A stretch of 64,000 nucleotides of DNA, taken from DATKDF01 sp963752045. GTDB lineage: Bacteria > Acidobacteriota > Vicinamibacteria > Vicinamibacterales > SCN-69-37. The position numbers were made by a program, and so were the translations under genes. The stretch spans positions 1 to 64,000 of the forward strand of contig CAVVWN010000003.1 of the NCBI GenBank assembly GCA_963752045.1. Reading direction: 5' to 3'. Position 1 is the stretch's first letter. The number at the start of each line of letters is the position of its first letter. The notes beneath the pieces are model-generated. The model was given only the letters and a program-made list of their open reading frames with translations. It searched no databases and was not told the DNA's origin. Below, piece after piece: positions 10,148 through 21,656 of the stretch.

Positions 10148-10564
10148 CTAGAGTTCCATGCCCCTGAAGAAGTACCCCAGCTCGAAGGCCGCCGTCTCCG
10201 GGGCATCGGAGCCGTGCGTGGCGTTGTTCTCGATCGACGTGCCGAATTCCTTCCGGAGCGTCCCCGCCTCGGCCTTCGCCGGGTCGGTGGCGCCCATGAG
10301 CGTGCGCCACTTCTTGATGGCGTCCGGCGCCTCGAGCGCCATGACCACGCATGGTCCCGAGGACATGAAGTCGGTGAGCGCGCCGAAGAACGGGCGCTCG
10401 CGGTGAACGGCGTAGAAGCCCTCGGCTTCACGCTTGGTCAGATGGGTCAGCCGAAGAGCGCGGACGATGAATCCTGCCTCCTCGATTCTGGAGAGGATGC
10501 GGCCGGCGTGTCGCGCCCGCACGGCATCCGGCTTGATGATGGCAAAGGTCCGTTCCGTAGTCAT
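10148..10564 (-). CDS. ndk: Nucleoside diphosphate kinase
   Basis: It transfers the gamma-phosphate from ATP to other NDPs through a phosphohistidine. The 138 residues match the usual bacterial length (about 140). The start MTTERTFAIIKPDAV holds the family strand 1 and lysine, and the active-site histidine lies in NATHGSD (His117). FYAVHRERPFFGALTDFMSS and GPCVVMALEAPDAIKKWRTL are also typical. The stop is followed by the DUF2905 gene, and a large membrane protein gene lies directly upstream in the other direction of reading, ending at 10577. Confidence 0.96.
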   Translation of the reverse strand: MTTERTFAIIKPDAVRARHAGRILSRIEEAGFIVRALRLTHLTKREAEGFYAVHRERPFFGALTDFMSSGPCVVMALEAPDAIKKWRTLMGATDPAKAEAGTLRKEFGTSIENNATHGSDAPETAAFELGYFFRGMEL

Positions 10565-10576
10565 AACCGCTCGATC

Positions 10577-13303
10577 TTACATCGGACCCGGCCGCTCGGC
10601 GACGGCGGTGGGCCGAAGCCGCACGCGGCTCACGCCGAGACCGAGCAGGCGGTCGTCATGGTTTCCGACCACCTCGGACGGACGATGCAGTGTCGGTGTC
10701 CGGACGCGCACCCGGTTCATGCCGGCGCGCCAGACGTCCTCGGGCACCTCCCAGCGATAGACGCCGGGCCCAGGGTCGAGCGACACGGCTTCGAGCGCGG
10801 TGTCATTCACTTCGACGAAGAGCATGGTCTCTGCGCTCCCCACGGGCTGCGCCTCTATCTCGAGCACGAAGCGGCCGGTTTGGGCCAGCGGCAGGAGCAT
10901 CTCCGCCTCGCGCGCGCGCGTCCATCTGACGCCGCGACGCCCCACGCCTTCGAGCCGGCCCCATCCGTAGGGAAAGAGCCACCCGTTCGCGAGGTCCAGA
11001 TCCTCGGCCTGTCGCCGGCTGCCGGCACGCGCAAAGAGGCCGCTGCCGCCCCGCATCGCCGAACAGGCGACGACAGCCCGACCGCCGGCCGCAGACACTC
11101 GCGCTACAGCCACCTCGGCGAACCCGCCGAACCGCAAGGCCAGTTGCGATCGCCGGGCCCCGGCCGCCACCACGCGCACGTGATAGACGAACGGCAATTC
11201 GGCGAGCGCGGCCGGAAGCCCGGCATCGACAACCGCTTCGGCCCGCGCGACGGCCAGAGTTGGCACGCGCCGGTGACCGAGCGCGGCCTGCCGGAGGTTG
11301 AGCGCGTGGGCCGCGCCAACGTAGAGCTCGACGACCTGCCCGCGGTCGAGCAGCGCTCCAAAGGATCCGTACCGGCCGAGCCGTGTGACATCCGTCCACC
11401 CGTCCGCGCCCACCGACACGCAGGGCTCGCGTCCGACAACACGCGCCGGCCGGAGGCTCGTCGGCGCCACCGGGACCCGAAGGCCCTCCTCGTACTCGAT
11501 ACCGTACGCCCCTGCCAGCTCGCCCGTGGCCGACACGATCGCCACGGCGGCGCCGGTCGAGGTGGCGGCCACTTCCCGTCCGCCGTACTCGACACTGCCA
11601 CCTGCTTCGGTGCTCGTGACGCGGATGGCGGCCGGCGCACGAAACGCCTGCCTCAGTGTCTCGCCGGTCGCTACGCTCAATTCCGCCCTGACCGAATCGC
11701 GCTGCTCGAGGGCCGAGCCGCCCCGGCCGCCCTTGACGCCGATGATCGCATAGCGCGCCGTCCGCGCACCGAACAGGGTCTCGGCACCCCCAATGGCGGC
11801 AAACGCCGGCCCGGCCTCGGGGCCGAGCGCCCGCACCAGACCCGGCCCGCCGGCAATGGCCACGATCCAGCCGGGCGGTACCGTGTCGATCACCTCATCG
11901 AGCGTCATCGGCACGCCGGCCTCGCCGACCGGCACAAACCGGAAGCCAAGCTCCTCGAGGTTGACCCGGGCGCCCGCGAAGCCGACCACCGGCACGCCGG
12001 CCTCGACGAGTTGCTCGACGCGTTCCGGGTCCTGGGCCACGCGGCGCCAGCCGTCTTCCCCGTCCGAACCACGCGACGACACGACGCGATCGACCGTGCC
12101 GCCTTCGGCAATCACCACCGGCGGCGACGGAAGCTGTCGGTCCAGGTGCTCGAGGGAGGCCTCCACCAGTTGCCTGGCTGAAGCCGCGCGGGTGCCAACC
12201 CAGTGGTGGCCGGCAAAGCTCATCACGGGCAGCAGCGCGACGAGGGCCAGCGCCGCGCGCGACGGGCGACGCCCCTCGACCGGCGCCAGCATCCAGTGCA
12301 TGCCGAGACCCACCACGACCCAGGCCGGGCTCAGCGCCGGAAGCACCGACGTGCGCCAGTCGGGCGCGGCCCAGATCAGGCCGCCGAGCACGACCGCGGC
12401 CGACCAGCCGGCAAACAGCACGAGCACGATGCGGGTCCGCCCGAGCCAGAGCGCCACACACCCGGCGGCCAGAAAGGCCAGGCCGAGGACGCCGAAGTCC
12501 GAGACAGCGATGCCGCCGGTGGCCGAGAGACGGTCGACGAGATCGGACACACCGCCAGGCAGGAGCCACGGCGAGAGCGACACCTCTCCGCCGAGCGACT
12601 CCCACGCCGACAGCGCGCTCGCCGCCGCGGCGACCACGAACATCCCGGCGACGGCGATCTGCCCTCTCGCCGCCTGGCCTTGACCACGCCACACGAACAG
12701 CAGGATGACCGGCAGCCCCGCGATGGCGACCGGCTGCACGGCCACGGTCACCGCCAGGCACCCGACAGCCACCAGGGCGGCGGACCACCTGCGAGACGAT
12801 TGCCACCAGAGAAGGGCCGAAAGCGTGCCGAGAGCGAAGAGCGCCGCGTAGGTTGCCGGCTGTGCCCCGGTCGTGCGCGACCAGAACAGGCCCCCGAACC
12901 CAAGGCCAAGGGCGCTCGCAATCGCGGCAAGCAGTCCGCCGCCAAGCTGTCGCACGGCCACGACGACGAGCAGCACCGCGGCGGTGCCGGCCACGGAAGA
13001 GAAGCCTGCGGGGTCGACGCCCACCCGACGGCCGGTGCCACCGAGCACGGTCCGGCTCCACGCGGTGAGCTTGCCGCCAAGGCCGGTCGCCGTGCCCAGC
13101 TCGGGCCAGGCCTCCTGCACGACAGCCGGATCGGCCGGCGAGTAGCCGGGGTGGTCCACGAGGCGCGGCGACCAGAGGGCGCTCGGCGCCGAGAGCTTCG
13201 TGAAGACGAGGAAGACGAGGATGACGGCCGCGAGGCAGGCCGCGCCCGCCGCCAGGCGGCGGACGGTTGCGGGCAGGCGGCGAGAAGACGGCGACGCGAT
13301 CAT
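10577..13303 (-). CDS. Large polytopic membrane protein, possible GT-C-like
   Basis: I chose the ATG at 13301-13303 (MIASPSSRRLPATVRRLAAG), because the longer upstream frame is Arg/Gly-rich and overlaps the divergent gene's control region. The N-terminal 500 residues hold about ten hydrophobic segments (for example AAGAACLAAVILVFLVFT, AALLVVVAVRQLGGGLLAAI). FWSRTTGAQPATYAALFALG resembles DUF2723 or GT-C transporters/transferases. The C-terminal 400 residues are soluble and beta-rich (FGGFAEVAVARVSAAGGRAV, FVEVNDTALEAV), like a carbohydrate-binding or jelly-roll region. The substrate is unknown. It is transcribed toward ndk. Confidence 0.75.
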   Translation of the reverse strand: MIASPSSRRLPATVRRLAAGAACLAAVILVFLVFTKLSAPSALWSPRLVDHPGYSPADPAVVQEAWPELGTATGLGGKLTAWSRTVLGGTGRRVGVDPAGFSSVAGTAAVLLVVVAVRQLGGGLLAAIASALGLGFGGLFWSRTTGAQPATYAALFALGTLSALLWWQSSRRWSAALVAVGCLAVTVAVQPVAIAGLPVILLFVWRGQGQAARGQIAVAGMFVVAAAASALSAWESLGGEVSLSPWLLPGGVSDLVDRLSATGGIAVSDFGVLGLAFLAAGCVALWLGRTRIVLVLFAGWSAAVVLGGLIWAAPDWRTSVLPALSPAWVVVGLGMHWMLAPVEGRRPSRAALALVALLPVMSFAGHHWVGTRAASARQLVEASLEHLDRQLPSPPVVIAEGGTVDRVVSSRGSDGEDGWRRVAQDPERVEQLVEAGVPVVGFAGARVNLEELGFRFVPVGEAGVPMTLDEVIDTVPPGWIVAIAGGPGLVRALGPEAGPAFAAIGGAETLFGARTARYAIIGVKGGRGGSALEQRDSVRAELSVATGETLRQAFRAPAAIRVTSTEAGGSVEYGGREVAATSTGAAVAIVSATGELAGAYGIEYEEGLRVPVAPTSLRPARVVGREPCVSVGADGWTDVTRLGRYGSFGALLDRGQVVELYVGAAHALNLRQAALGHRRVPTLAVARAEAVVDAGLPAALAELPFVYHVRVVAAGARRSQLALRFGGFAEVAVARVSAAGGRAVVACSAMRGGSGLFARAGSRRQAEDLDLANGWLFPYGWGRLEGVGRRGVRWTRAREAEMLLPLAQTGRFVLEIEAQPVGSAETMLFVEVNDTALEAVSLDPGPGVYRWEVPEDVWRAGMNRVRVRTPTLHRPSEVVGNHDDRLLGLGVSRVRLRPTAVAERPGPM

Positions 13304-13398
13304 CCGAGTTGGGGAGCCCGGCCGGACAGGTGCTCCAGCCGGGCCGTAGTATAGTCGCCCGCGGCCGGTCGCCACATCACTGCGTGCCCCGCTCCTCG

Positions 13399-14949
13399 AT
13401 GACACTCGCCGCCCCCACCCTTCCGCCCGCGCCCGTTCCGGAAGCCGTCGTCCCCGACCGGTCCCGCGAGCGGGCATGGGTGCTTGCCGCGGCGGCGGTT
13501 CTGACTCTCCTGCGATCGGCCACGCTCGTCTTCTTCGAGGGCGCCAGGTTCGACTCGGACCAGGCCCTGCTCGGGCTGATGGCGAAGCATCTGATCGAGG
13601 GCCGGGCGTTCCCGGTCTTCACGTACGGACAGCCCTACATGCTGGGCGTCGAGGCCTGGATGGCCGCGCCCTTCATCTACTTCGGCGGCCTCACGGTGAC
13701 GATGCTGAAGCTGCCGCTGCTCATCGTCAATCTTGCGACGAGCCTGCTGCTCGTGCGGCTCATCGAACGCGAGGCCGGCCTGCGGCCGGTGGTCGCGCTC
13801 GTTCCGGCGCTCTTCTTCATCCTCATCGCGCCCGGCACGGCCACGCTGCTGCTCGAAGCGAGCGGTGGCAACGTCGAACCGTTCCTGATGGTGCTCGTCC
13901 TGTGGATGCTGCGCCGCCGTCCGTGGGCGTTCGGCGCGGTGCTCGCCTTCGGCGTGCTGCAGCGCGAGTTCACGGTGTACGCGCTTGGCGCGGTCGCCAT
14001 CCTCCGAGTGGCCGATCGGTCTGTCTTCACGCGTGACGCGTGGCGGCCCCTCCTCTCGGGCGCCGCCTCATTCGGCGCCATGTGGCAGGGCATCTACCTG
14101 CTCAAGCAGTTCTCGAGCATCTCGGGTCCCGGCACGTCGGCCAGGTGGGCGCCACTCGAGGCCAGCGCCAACCTCACGGCCGTCGCGGGCCGCGTGTGCC
14201 TGGGGTTCGATTACGCGGCCGCGGGCCTCGCAACCCTCGTCAGGTCGCACATCGCCAACGTGCTCGGCGCGTCGAACGAGACGCTGGCCGCCTTCACCAT
14301 CAACAGCAGTCAGTCACAGGGCGCCCCGTGGCTCTGGCCCGTCCTGGGCACGGCCTTCGCGCTGATGGCCGCCGTGATTGCGTGGCGGGTCACCCGGCGT
14401 CCGGCTTCCCTCGTTCGCCCGCCGTTCGAGTTCCCCACCTACCTCCTGCTCGTCGGCGCGCAGGCGTTTCTCGTGCACGCGCTCACGCGCTGCGGTGTCG
14501 TGAGCATTGCCGAGCTGCGGTATTCGCTGCTCGGCGTCTTCGGCGCGGTGGGCCTCGTGACGCTCTTCCTGCAACTGTCGGCCACGCGCGCGGCCAGGCG
14601 CGCGGCCATCGGCGTCGTCATGCTCTGGGCGGCCGTGGCGGTAACTGCGCACGCGAGGTTCGCGGCCGAGTACCTCTTCGACCGGCCCGTCAACGCCAGG
14701 CGCGTGCTCGCCGACACGCTCCTCGACCAGGGCGTGCGCTACGCGTGGGCCGATTTCTGGGAGGCCTACATCGTCTCGTTCTACACGAACGAGGAGGTGA
14801 TCGTGGCGTCGACGAGCTTCGTGTTCATCGACGAATACCAGTGGCTGGTGGAGCGGCAGCGGGACGAAGCGGTGCACATCCGCCGCGAGCCGTGCGCCGG
14901 CGGCACCGAAGTGGCCGACTGGCTGTACATCTGTCCGCCAGGGGGATGA
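13399..14949 (+). CDS. GT-C type membrane glycosyltransferase (ArnT/PMT-like)
   Basis: ATG 13399 (MTLAAPTLPPAPVPEAVVPD) begins a 516-residue protein with about ten membrane helices (WVLAAAAVLTLLRSATLVFF, LPLLIVNLATSLLLVRLIER). The first periplasmic loop carries the Asp-rich pattern FFEGARFDSDQALLGLMAKH and TYGQPYMLGVEAWMAAP, as in dolichyl/undecaprenyl-phosphate mannosyl or aminoarabinose transferases. It is therefore likely to move a lipid-linked sugar onto an extracytoplasmic acceptor. It diverges from the other large membrane protein, with about 95 bases between starts, which suggests shared regulation. Confidence 0.75.
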   Translation: MTLAAPTLPPAPVPEAVVPDRSRERAWVLAAAAVLTLLRSATLVFFEGARFDSDQALLGLMAKHLIEGRAFPVFTYGQPYMLGVEAWMAAPFIYFGGLTVTMLKLPLLIVNLATSLLLVRLIEREAGLRPVVALVPALFFILIAPGTATLLLEASGGNVEPFLMVLVLWMLRRRPWAFGAVLAFGVLQREFTVYALGAVAILRVADRSVFTRDAWRPLLSGAASFGAMWQGIYLLKQFSSISGPGTSARWAPLEASANLTAVAGRVCLGFDYAAAGLATLVRSHIANVLGASNETLAAFTINSSQSQGAPWLWPVLGTAFALMAAVIAWRVTRRPASLVRPPFEFPTYLLLVGAQAFLVHALTRCGVVSIAELRYSLLGVFGAVGLVTLFLQLSATRAARRAAIGVVMLWAAVAVTAHARFAAEYLFDRPVNARRVLADTLLDQGVRYAWADFWEAYIVSFYTNEEVIVASTSFVFIDEYQWLVERQRDEAVHIRREPCAGGTEVADWLYICPPGG

Positions 14950-14954
14950 TCGGT

Positions 14955-15668
14955 TTAGTGGAGCCGGAACTCGAGCTTGAGCTCGATCAGCACCGGCGCG
15001 GGCTCGTCGTTGAACGTGCCCGGCTCGAACTCCCACTGCCCCACGGCATCGAGCGCCGCCTGGTCCAGCCCGAACTGGTCGTCGAGCGATTCCTTGATTC
15101 TCGCCCGGCCCACGGTGCCGTCTTCGAGAATGACGGCCTCGATGACGACCGTGCCTTGAATCCTGGCCCGCATGGCGTCGCCCGTGTACCTGGGGGCAGC
15201 CTGCTTGACGATCTTCGGCTCGAAGACGCCGGGCATGCCCGCCCGGTACACACCGCGCAGGAACTCGTCGTCCGGAGGATCCTGCAGATTGGCGTGCTGG
15301 CGAAATTCGACGATGAGCGTGACGAGCACGGGTACCGGCCGGTCGGCGAGCCGTCCGGGTTTGAAGAGCCACTGGCGCGCGGCGGCAATGGCCTGCTCAT
15401 CCAGACCGTACCGCGTGTCGAGCGATCGCGCGATACGGACGTCGCCGACCCTGCCATCAGGCATGACGACCGCCTCGAGCTCGACAACGCCCTGGACCCG
15501 GGCGCGCATGGCCTCCGGGGTGTACCTTGGAGAAACCTGTTTCACGAGGACCGGATCCGAGACGCCCGACCCCGGCCGGTAGACCTTCTCCGGCTGGGTG
15601 GCCTGGGCGGTCAGCCCGACCGTGCACACAACGACAACGGCGCCGACGGCGATGAGCTTGGACGGCAT
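14955..15668 (-). CDS. Periplasmic protein with two TonB C-terminal domains
   Basis: A signal peptide (MPSKLIAVGAVVVVCTVGLT ending AQA) precedes two homologous TonB-C domains at about residues 40-125 and 150-237. Both contain the family pattern P(R)YTxxAMRARxQGxVxLEAVV...DGxVGxxRI and end in QWLFKPG or QWEFEPG. There is no proline-rich spacer or membrane anchor as in true TonB, so energy transduction to a receptor is doubtful. It may instead be a periplasmic binding or stress protein. The stop lies 5 bases from the convergent glycosyltransferase stop. Confidence 0.85.
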   Translation of the reverse strand: MPSKLIAVGAVVVVCTVGLTAQATQPEKVYRPGSGVSDPVLVKQVSPRYTPEAMRARVQGVVELEAVVMPDGRVGDVRIARSLDTRYGLDEQAIAAARQWLFKPGRLADRPVPVLVTLIVEFRQHANLQDPPDDEFLRGVYRAGMPGVFEPKIVKQAAPRYTGDAMRARIQGTVVIEAVILEDGTVGRARIKESLDDQFGLDQAALDAVGQWEFEPGTFNDEPAPVLIELKLEFRLH

Positions 15669-15727
15669 GCGGGACCTCCCGATCGGTAGTTAGGACGCGG
15701 GACGCGCGCGGGCGGCCTGAGGGCGGC

Positions 15728-15747
15728 GGGCGGGCTCATGCCCGCCC
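15728..15747 (-). terminator. Hairpin downstream of korB
   Basis: GGGCGGGC-TCAT-GCCCGCCC forms a perfect 8-bp stem 7 bases beyond the korB stop. On the minus strand it follows the coding end, as a terminator would. The T-run is weak. Confidence 0.5.
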
Positions 15748-15754
15748 TTTCCCG

Positions 15755-16804
15755 CTACCGCAGTTCGTCCATCATCTCGTCGAGCACGGACCGCGGCGGC
15801 CGCACGCGCTCGGCCGGCAGCAGCGCCAGGGGCTCGTCGACGAGGTTCAGGGTGTCGATGAAGTCTTCCTTGTCGGGCTCGATGTAGATGATGCCCGTGG
15901 CGAACTCGCCGCGGCGGGCCGTGTCGAGCAGCGTATCCATGGCCGCGACCCTGTCGGTGGGGTTGTACTCCTCGGAGAGCTTCTTCAGGTACAGCTGCGA
16001 TCCGTCGTGCAGCTTGACGGCTGTGGTCTCGCCCGGCTCGTAGTCGACCGAGATGTCCTCGAAGAACGGCACGAAGTTGATCTCGCCGAGGACTTCGTCG
16101 TGCTCCTTGACGTAGGCATAGCTCTTCGTCGATCCCTCGTGGTCGTTGAACGTCACGCACGGGGAAATGACGTCGATGAGCGCCATGCCCCGGTGGGAGA
16201 TCGCCGCCTTGAGAATCGCCGCGAGCTGCTTCTTGTCTCCCGAGAAGGACCGGGCCACGAACGAGGCGCCGAGCTCCATCGCCATCCCGCACAGATCGAG
16301 TGGCGGCAGGTCGTTGGCAATGCCGCTCTTGGCCTTCGACCCGAGATCGGCCGTGGGCGAGAACTGCCCCTTCGTGAGACCGTAGCAGCCGTTGTCTTCG
16401 ATGATGTAGATGAACGGCACGTTGCGCCGCATCATGTGCACGAACTGGCCGATGCCGATCGCGCCGGTATCGCCGTCACCGCTCACGCCGATGCCGAGCA
16501 TCGACCGGTTGGCGAGCATCGCACCGGTCGCAACCGACGGCATGCGGCCGTGCACCGAGTTGAATCCGTGCGACGGATTGAGGAAGTAGGCCGGGCTCTT
16601 GCTCGAACAGCCGATGCCCGAGAACTTCATGACCTCGTACGGATTGACGCCCATCTCGAAGAACGCCTCGAGGATGCGCTCCGATATCGCATTGTGGCCG
16701 CACCCGGCGCAGAGCGTCGTCTTGCTGCCGCGGTACAGCGAAATCTCGAGGCCCACCCGGTTGGTGCGTTTGCCGGGGGCCGTTGGTGTGGTTTCGGTGC
16801 TCAT
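15755..16804 (-). CDS. korB: 2-oxoacid:ferredoxin oxidoreductase, beta subunit
   Basis: The beta subunit binds thiamine pyrophosphate and an Fe-S cluster. With KorA it converts 2-oxoglutarate and CoA to succinyl-CoA with reduced ferredoxin. The start MSTETTPTAPGKRTNRVGLE is followed by LCAGCGHNAISERILEAFF. GISGIGCSS-type residues appear (FSGIGCSSKSPAYFLNPSHG), and the TPP motif is GDGDTGAIGIGQFVHMMRRN with IIEDNGCYGLTKGQ. The 349 residues fit the long KorB type. Its ATG overlaps the korA stop by four bases (ATGA), so the two are translationally coupled. Confidence 0.94.
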   Translation of the reverse strand: MSTETTPTAPGKRTNRVGLEISLYRGSKTTLCAGCGHNAISERILEAFFEMGVNPYEVMKFSGIGCSSKSPAYFLNPSHGFNSVHGRMPSVATGAMLANRSMLGIGVSGDGDTGAIGIGQFVHMMRRNVPFIYIIEDNGCYGLTKGQFSPTADLGSKAKSGIANDLPPLDLCGMAMELGASFVARSFSGDKKQLAAILKAAISHRGMALIDVISPCVTFNDHEGSTKSYAYVKEHDEVLGEINFVPFFEDISVDYEPGETTAVKLHDGSQLYLKKLSEEYNPTDRVAAMDTLLDTARRGEFATGIIYIEPDKEDFIDTLNLVDEPLALLPAERVRPPRSVLDEMMDELR

Positions 16805-18655
16805 GCCTGGGCGACGGCTCCTTCCCGCTCCTGCTTCAGAATTCCTTCGGTAACGCTCCGCGCGTCGATCGGCAGCCCGCTGTAGTGCAGGACCGACCGC
16901 AGCCGGGCGATCGTGCCCGGCGAGCCGTCCATGCGCAGCAGGCTCTTCATCTGCCCGTCGCGGTTCTGCTCGACGACGTAGATGCGCTCGAAGCGCCGGA
17001 TGAACTCGTCGACCTTCGGCGAGAACGGATAGCCGCAGACGCGCAGGTACGACGTCCGAATCCCCGCCTCGTCGCGGAGTTGATCGCGCGCCTCTTCGAC
17101 CGACCAGTGCGACGAGCCGTAGGCGATGATGCCGATCTCGGCCTCCGGATCGAGGTCGATGACGGGCGGCGGCACGAGCGTGCGGGCCGTGTCGAACTTG
17201 CGCGCCAGCCGGTCGAGGTTGCGCACGTAGTCGTCGGCGCGCTCGGAGTACTGCGCCATCTCGTTGTGCCCCGAGCCGCGCGTGAACGAGGCCGGCGCCG
17301 CCGTCCCCGGAAGCGACCGCCACGGAATGCCGTCGCCGTCGACGTCCTTGTAGCGGCCCCACGCCTCACCGAGCTCCTTCACCTTCTCGGCGTCGAGCAC
17401 TTTGCCGCGGTCGAGCGGCTTGTCCGGATACGGGAACGGCTGCGACATCCAGGTATTCATGCCCAGATCGAGGTCGCTCATCACGAACACGAGCGTCTGG
17501 AGCCGCTCGGCCAGGTCGAAGGCGTCCATCGCCATCGAGTAGCACTCCTCGACCGAGGCCGGCAGCAGCATCACGTGGCCGGTGTCGCCATGCGAGTTGG
17601 TCGCGACGAACAGGAGGTCGCCCTGCGCGGTGCGCGTCGGCAGCCCGGTCGACGGCCCGACCCGCTGGATGTCGAACACGACGGCCGGCACTTCGGCGTA
17701 GTAGGAGAGGCCCGCGAACTCGCTCATGAGCGACACGCCCGGGCCCGACGTGGAGGTCACCGCCCGCGCGCCCGCCCAGCTTGCGCCGATCACCATCCCG
17801 AGCGCGGCAATCTCGTCCTCGGCCTGCACCACCGCGAACGTGGCCTTGCCGGTCTCCTTGTCGATCCGGTACTTGCGCAGGTAGTCGATCAGCGCCTCGG
17901 GCAGCGACGACGACGGCGTGATGGGATACCAGGCCACGACGGTGCAGCCGGCAAAAAGGCAGCCCATGGCCGCGGCCGCGTTGCCCTCGACCAGGATCTG
18001 GCCGGTCGTCTTGTCCAGCCTGGAGATTCTGTACGGATCGCGCTTGGGGAGGTGCTCGGCCGCGTAGCTCTGGCCGGCCCGCAACGCATTGATGTTCAGC
18101 TCGAGCGCCTTCGGCTTGTGGCCCATCTGCTTCGCCGAGGGCCCTCTCCATTTCGCTCATCTCGATGGAGAGCAGCTCGGCCAGCACGCCGTCGTAGATC
18201 ATGTTCTTGACGAGCCGCCGCAGCTTGGCGTTCGGACACACCTCGGCCACGATCTTGTCGAACGGCACCGGGTAGAACACCAGGTCGTCGCGCATGGCCT
18301 CGAGCTTGAGCGGCGCGTCGTACACCACCGCCCGCCCCGGCTCGAGCGACATCACGTCGTCTCTGGCCGTCTCGAGATTCATGGCGACGAGGAAGTCGGT
18401 TTCGCGCTTGCGGCCGATGTACCCCTTGTGGTTCGCGCGGATGGTGTACCAGGTGGGCAGCCCGGCGATGTTCGACGGGAACAGGTTCTTGCCCGAGACC
18501 GGCACCCCCATCTGGAAGATCGACCGGAGCAGCACCAGGTTGGCTGTCTGGCTGCCCGAGCCGTTGACGGTGGCGACCTGGAGGGTGAAGTCGTTGACGA
18601 CGTGGGAATCCTCGCCGACCTCAGCCGGCGCGGCACTCGGAAGCGGTGAACTCAT
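16801..18655 (-). CDS. korA: 2-oxoacid:ferredoxin oxidoreductase, fused gamma-alpha subunit, one frameshift
   Basis: The start is ATG at 18653-18655 (MSSPLPSAAPAEVGEDSHVV). Residues 1-175 form the gamma domain (LQVATVNGSGSQTANLVLLR, NIAGLPTWYTIRANHKGYIG). The alpha domain follows from about 200 (EGNAAAAMGCLFAGCTVVAW, YPITPSSSLPEALIDYL, TSTSGPGVSLMSEFAGLSYY). The two are in different frames as sequenced. One surplus base near 18130, inside GEA-MGHKPKALELN, accounts for it, and the rest is undamaged. The gamma-alpha fusion is the usual KorA architecture (about 617 residues). The gene lies 144 bases after sucD. Confidence 0.92.
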
Positions 18656-18799
18656 CCTGCGTACTCGCTTGGGCGAACCTCTGCCGCGAAACCGGGACGT
18701 TCCCGGACCGCGATGCGTACGTTTGAAGGGCGTACGGCGGACGGAGCGCAACTCCGCCACGCGCTGGCCACCGCACGAGTATATCGCGGTCCCGGGGCG

Positions 18800-19666
<867 letters not shown>

Positions 19667-19680
19667 CGAATCTTCGAACC

Positions 19681-19711
19681 TGAATCTGGAATCTGGGGTC
19701 TGGGATCTGGG
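19681..19711. repeat. ATCTGGAATCTG repeat, short single-orientation copy
   Basis: Four consecutive ATCTGG/GTCTGG units (GAATCTGGAATCTGGGGTCT, then GGGATCTGGG) lie in the sucC-sucD gap. There is no inverted partner here. It shows that the repeat can occupy a narrow space inside an operon. Confidence 0.75.
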
Positions 19712-19717
19712 AGCGCG

Positions 19718-20878
<1,161 letters not shown>

Positions 20879-20909
20879 CGCGTGCGGAAGTGTATCAAAG
20901 GCGGGCCGA

Positions 20910-21656
20910 CTACCCGCCGTTGAATCGATAGGGTTGATAGACAGGATCGGACGTCAACCGGCAGCGCGAGAGAAACGCCCACGCCTGCCGCACGACGTCA
21001 TCGGCCCGTTCGGCCCAGCCGTGCCCATGCCCCGGCATCTCGGTGAGTTGCACGAGATAGTTGCGCACCTCGAACTGGTCGCGCGTCGCACGGACGTATT
21101 CGATCGGCACCACGCGGTCGTCGGTGCCAATCCAGAGGGCCGTCGGGATCTTCCGTGGCGCCCGGTCGAGCAGCGCCTCGAACCCGGGCACGAGCGCGCC
21201 GGCGTGTGCGGCCACGCCGGCGAAGTACTCGGACTCGAGCAGGCCCACCTGAATGACGTGGTGGCCGCCGCCCGAATGGCCGAAGAGCGAGACCCGCCGC
21301 GGATCGAGCCGATGACGGGCCTTGACCGCCTCGATGACGTCTTTCGAAAACTCCGGTGAGTCCTCGGGGATGCGCCACGCGCCGCGCTCGTAGGCATCGG
21401 GCCCGATGAGCACCACGTGTTTGTCGCGGGCAAGCGGCCGCCACGCGTCCCACAACCCGTCCACGCGGCTGCCCGATCCGTTGTAGAGCACCACGGCCGG
21501 CCAACCGTCCGGTGGAGGCTCGCCGGCTGGCACGAACAGCCGGTACCCGCGCTCGCGCCCCCCGACCGTGATGGTCTCGTGCCGATCCTGCCCGGCCTGC
21601 CACGCGCCCGCAGGAAGTCCGAAGGCCAACAAGGCCACGACCGCGGCGCGCACCAT
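20910..21656 (-). CDS. Exported alpha/beta-hydrolase (esterase/PHB-depolymerase-like)
   Basis: The start is ATG at 21654-21656, which overlaps the TGA of the DUF2461 gene (TGATG); the longer frame upstream lies inside that gene. A signal peptide (MVRAAVVALLAFGLPAGAW) precedes a 248-residue hydrolase. The nucleophile elbow is SLFGHSGGGHHVIQVG. The acid is probably in LWIGTDDRVVPIEYVRAT and the histidine in MPGHGHGWAERADDVVRQAW. The strand GYRLFVPAGEPPPDGWPAVV resembles feruloyl-esterase or poly(3-hydroxybutyrate)-depolymerase-type enzymes. The substrate is unknown. Its place inside a TCA gene train looks incidental. Confidence 0.85.
   Translation of the reverse strand: MVRAAVVALLAFGLPAGAWQAGQDRHETITVGGRERGYRLFVPAGEPPPDGWPAVVLYNGSGSRVDGLWDAWRPLARDKHVVLIGPDAYERGAWRIPEDSPEFSKDVIEAVKARHRLDPRRVSLFGHSGGGHHVIQVGLLESEYFAGVAAHAGALVPGFEALLDRAPRKIPTALWIGTDDRVVPIEYVRATRDQFEVRNYLVQLTEMPGHGHGWAERADDVVRQAWAFLSRCRLTSDPVYQPYRFNGG

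Noticed and set aside
10214..13354. Long plus-strand ORFs opposite the large membrane protein
   Set aside because: His/Arg/Gly-rich shadow frames; the minus strand encodes coherent membrane helices.
16007..18649. Plus-strand ORFs opposite korAB
   Set aside because: The opposite strand has clear KorA and KorB motifs with ATGA coupling; these are mirror frames.
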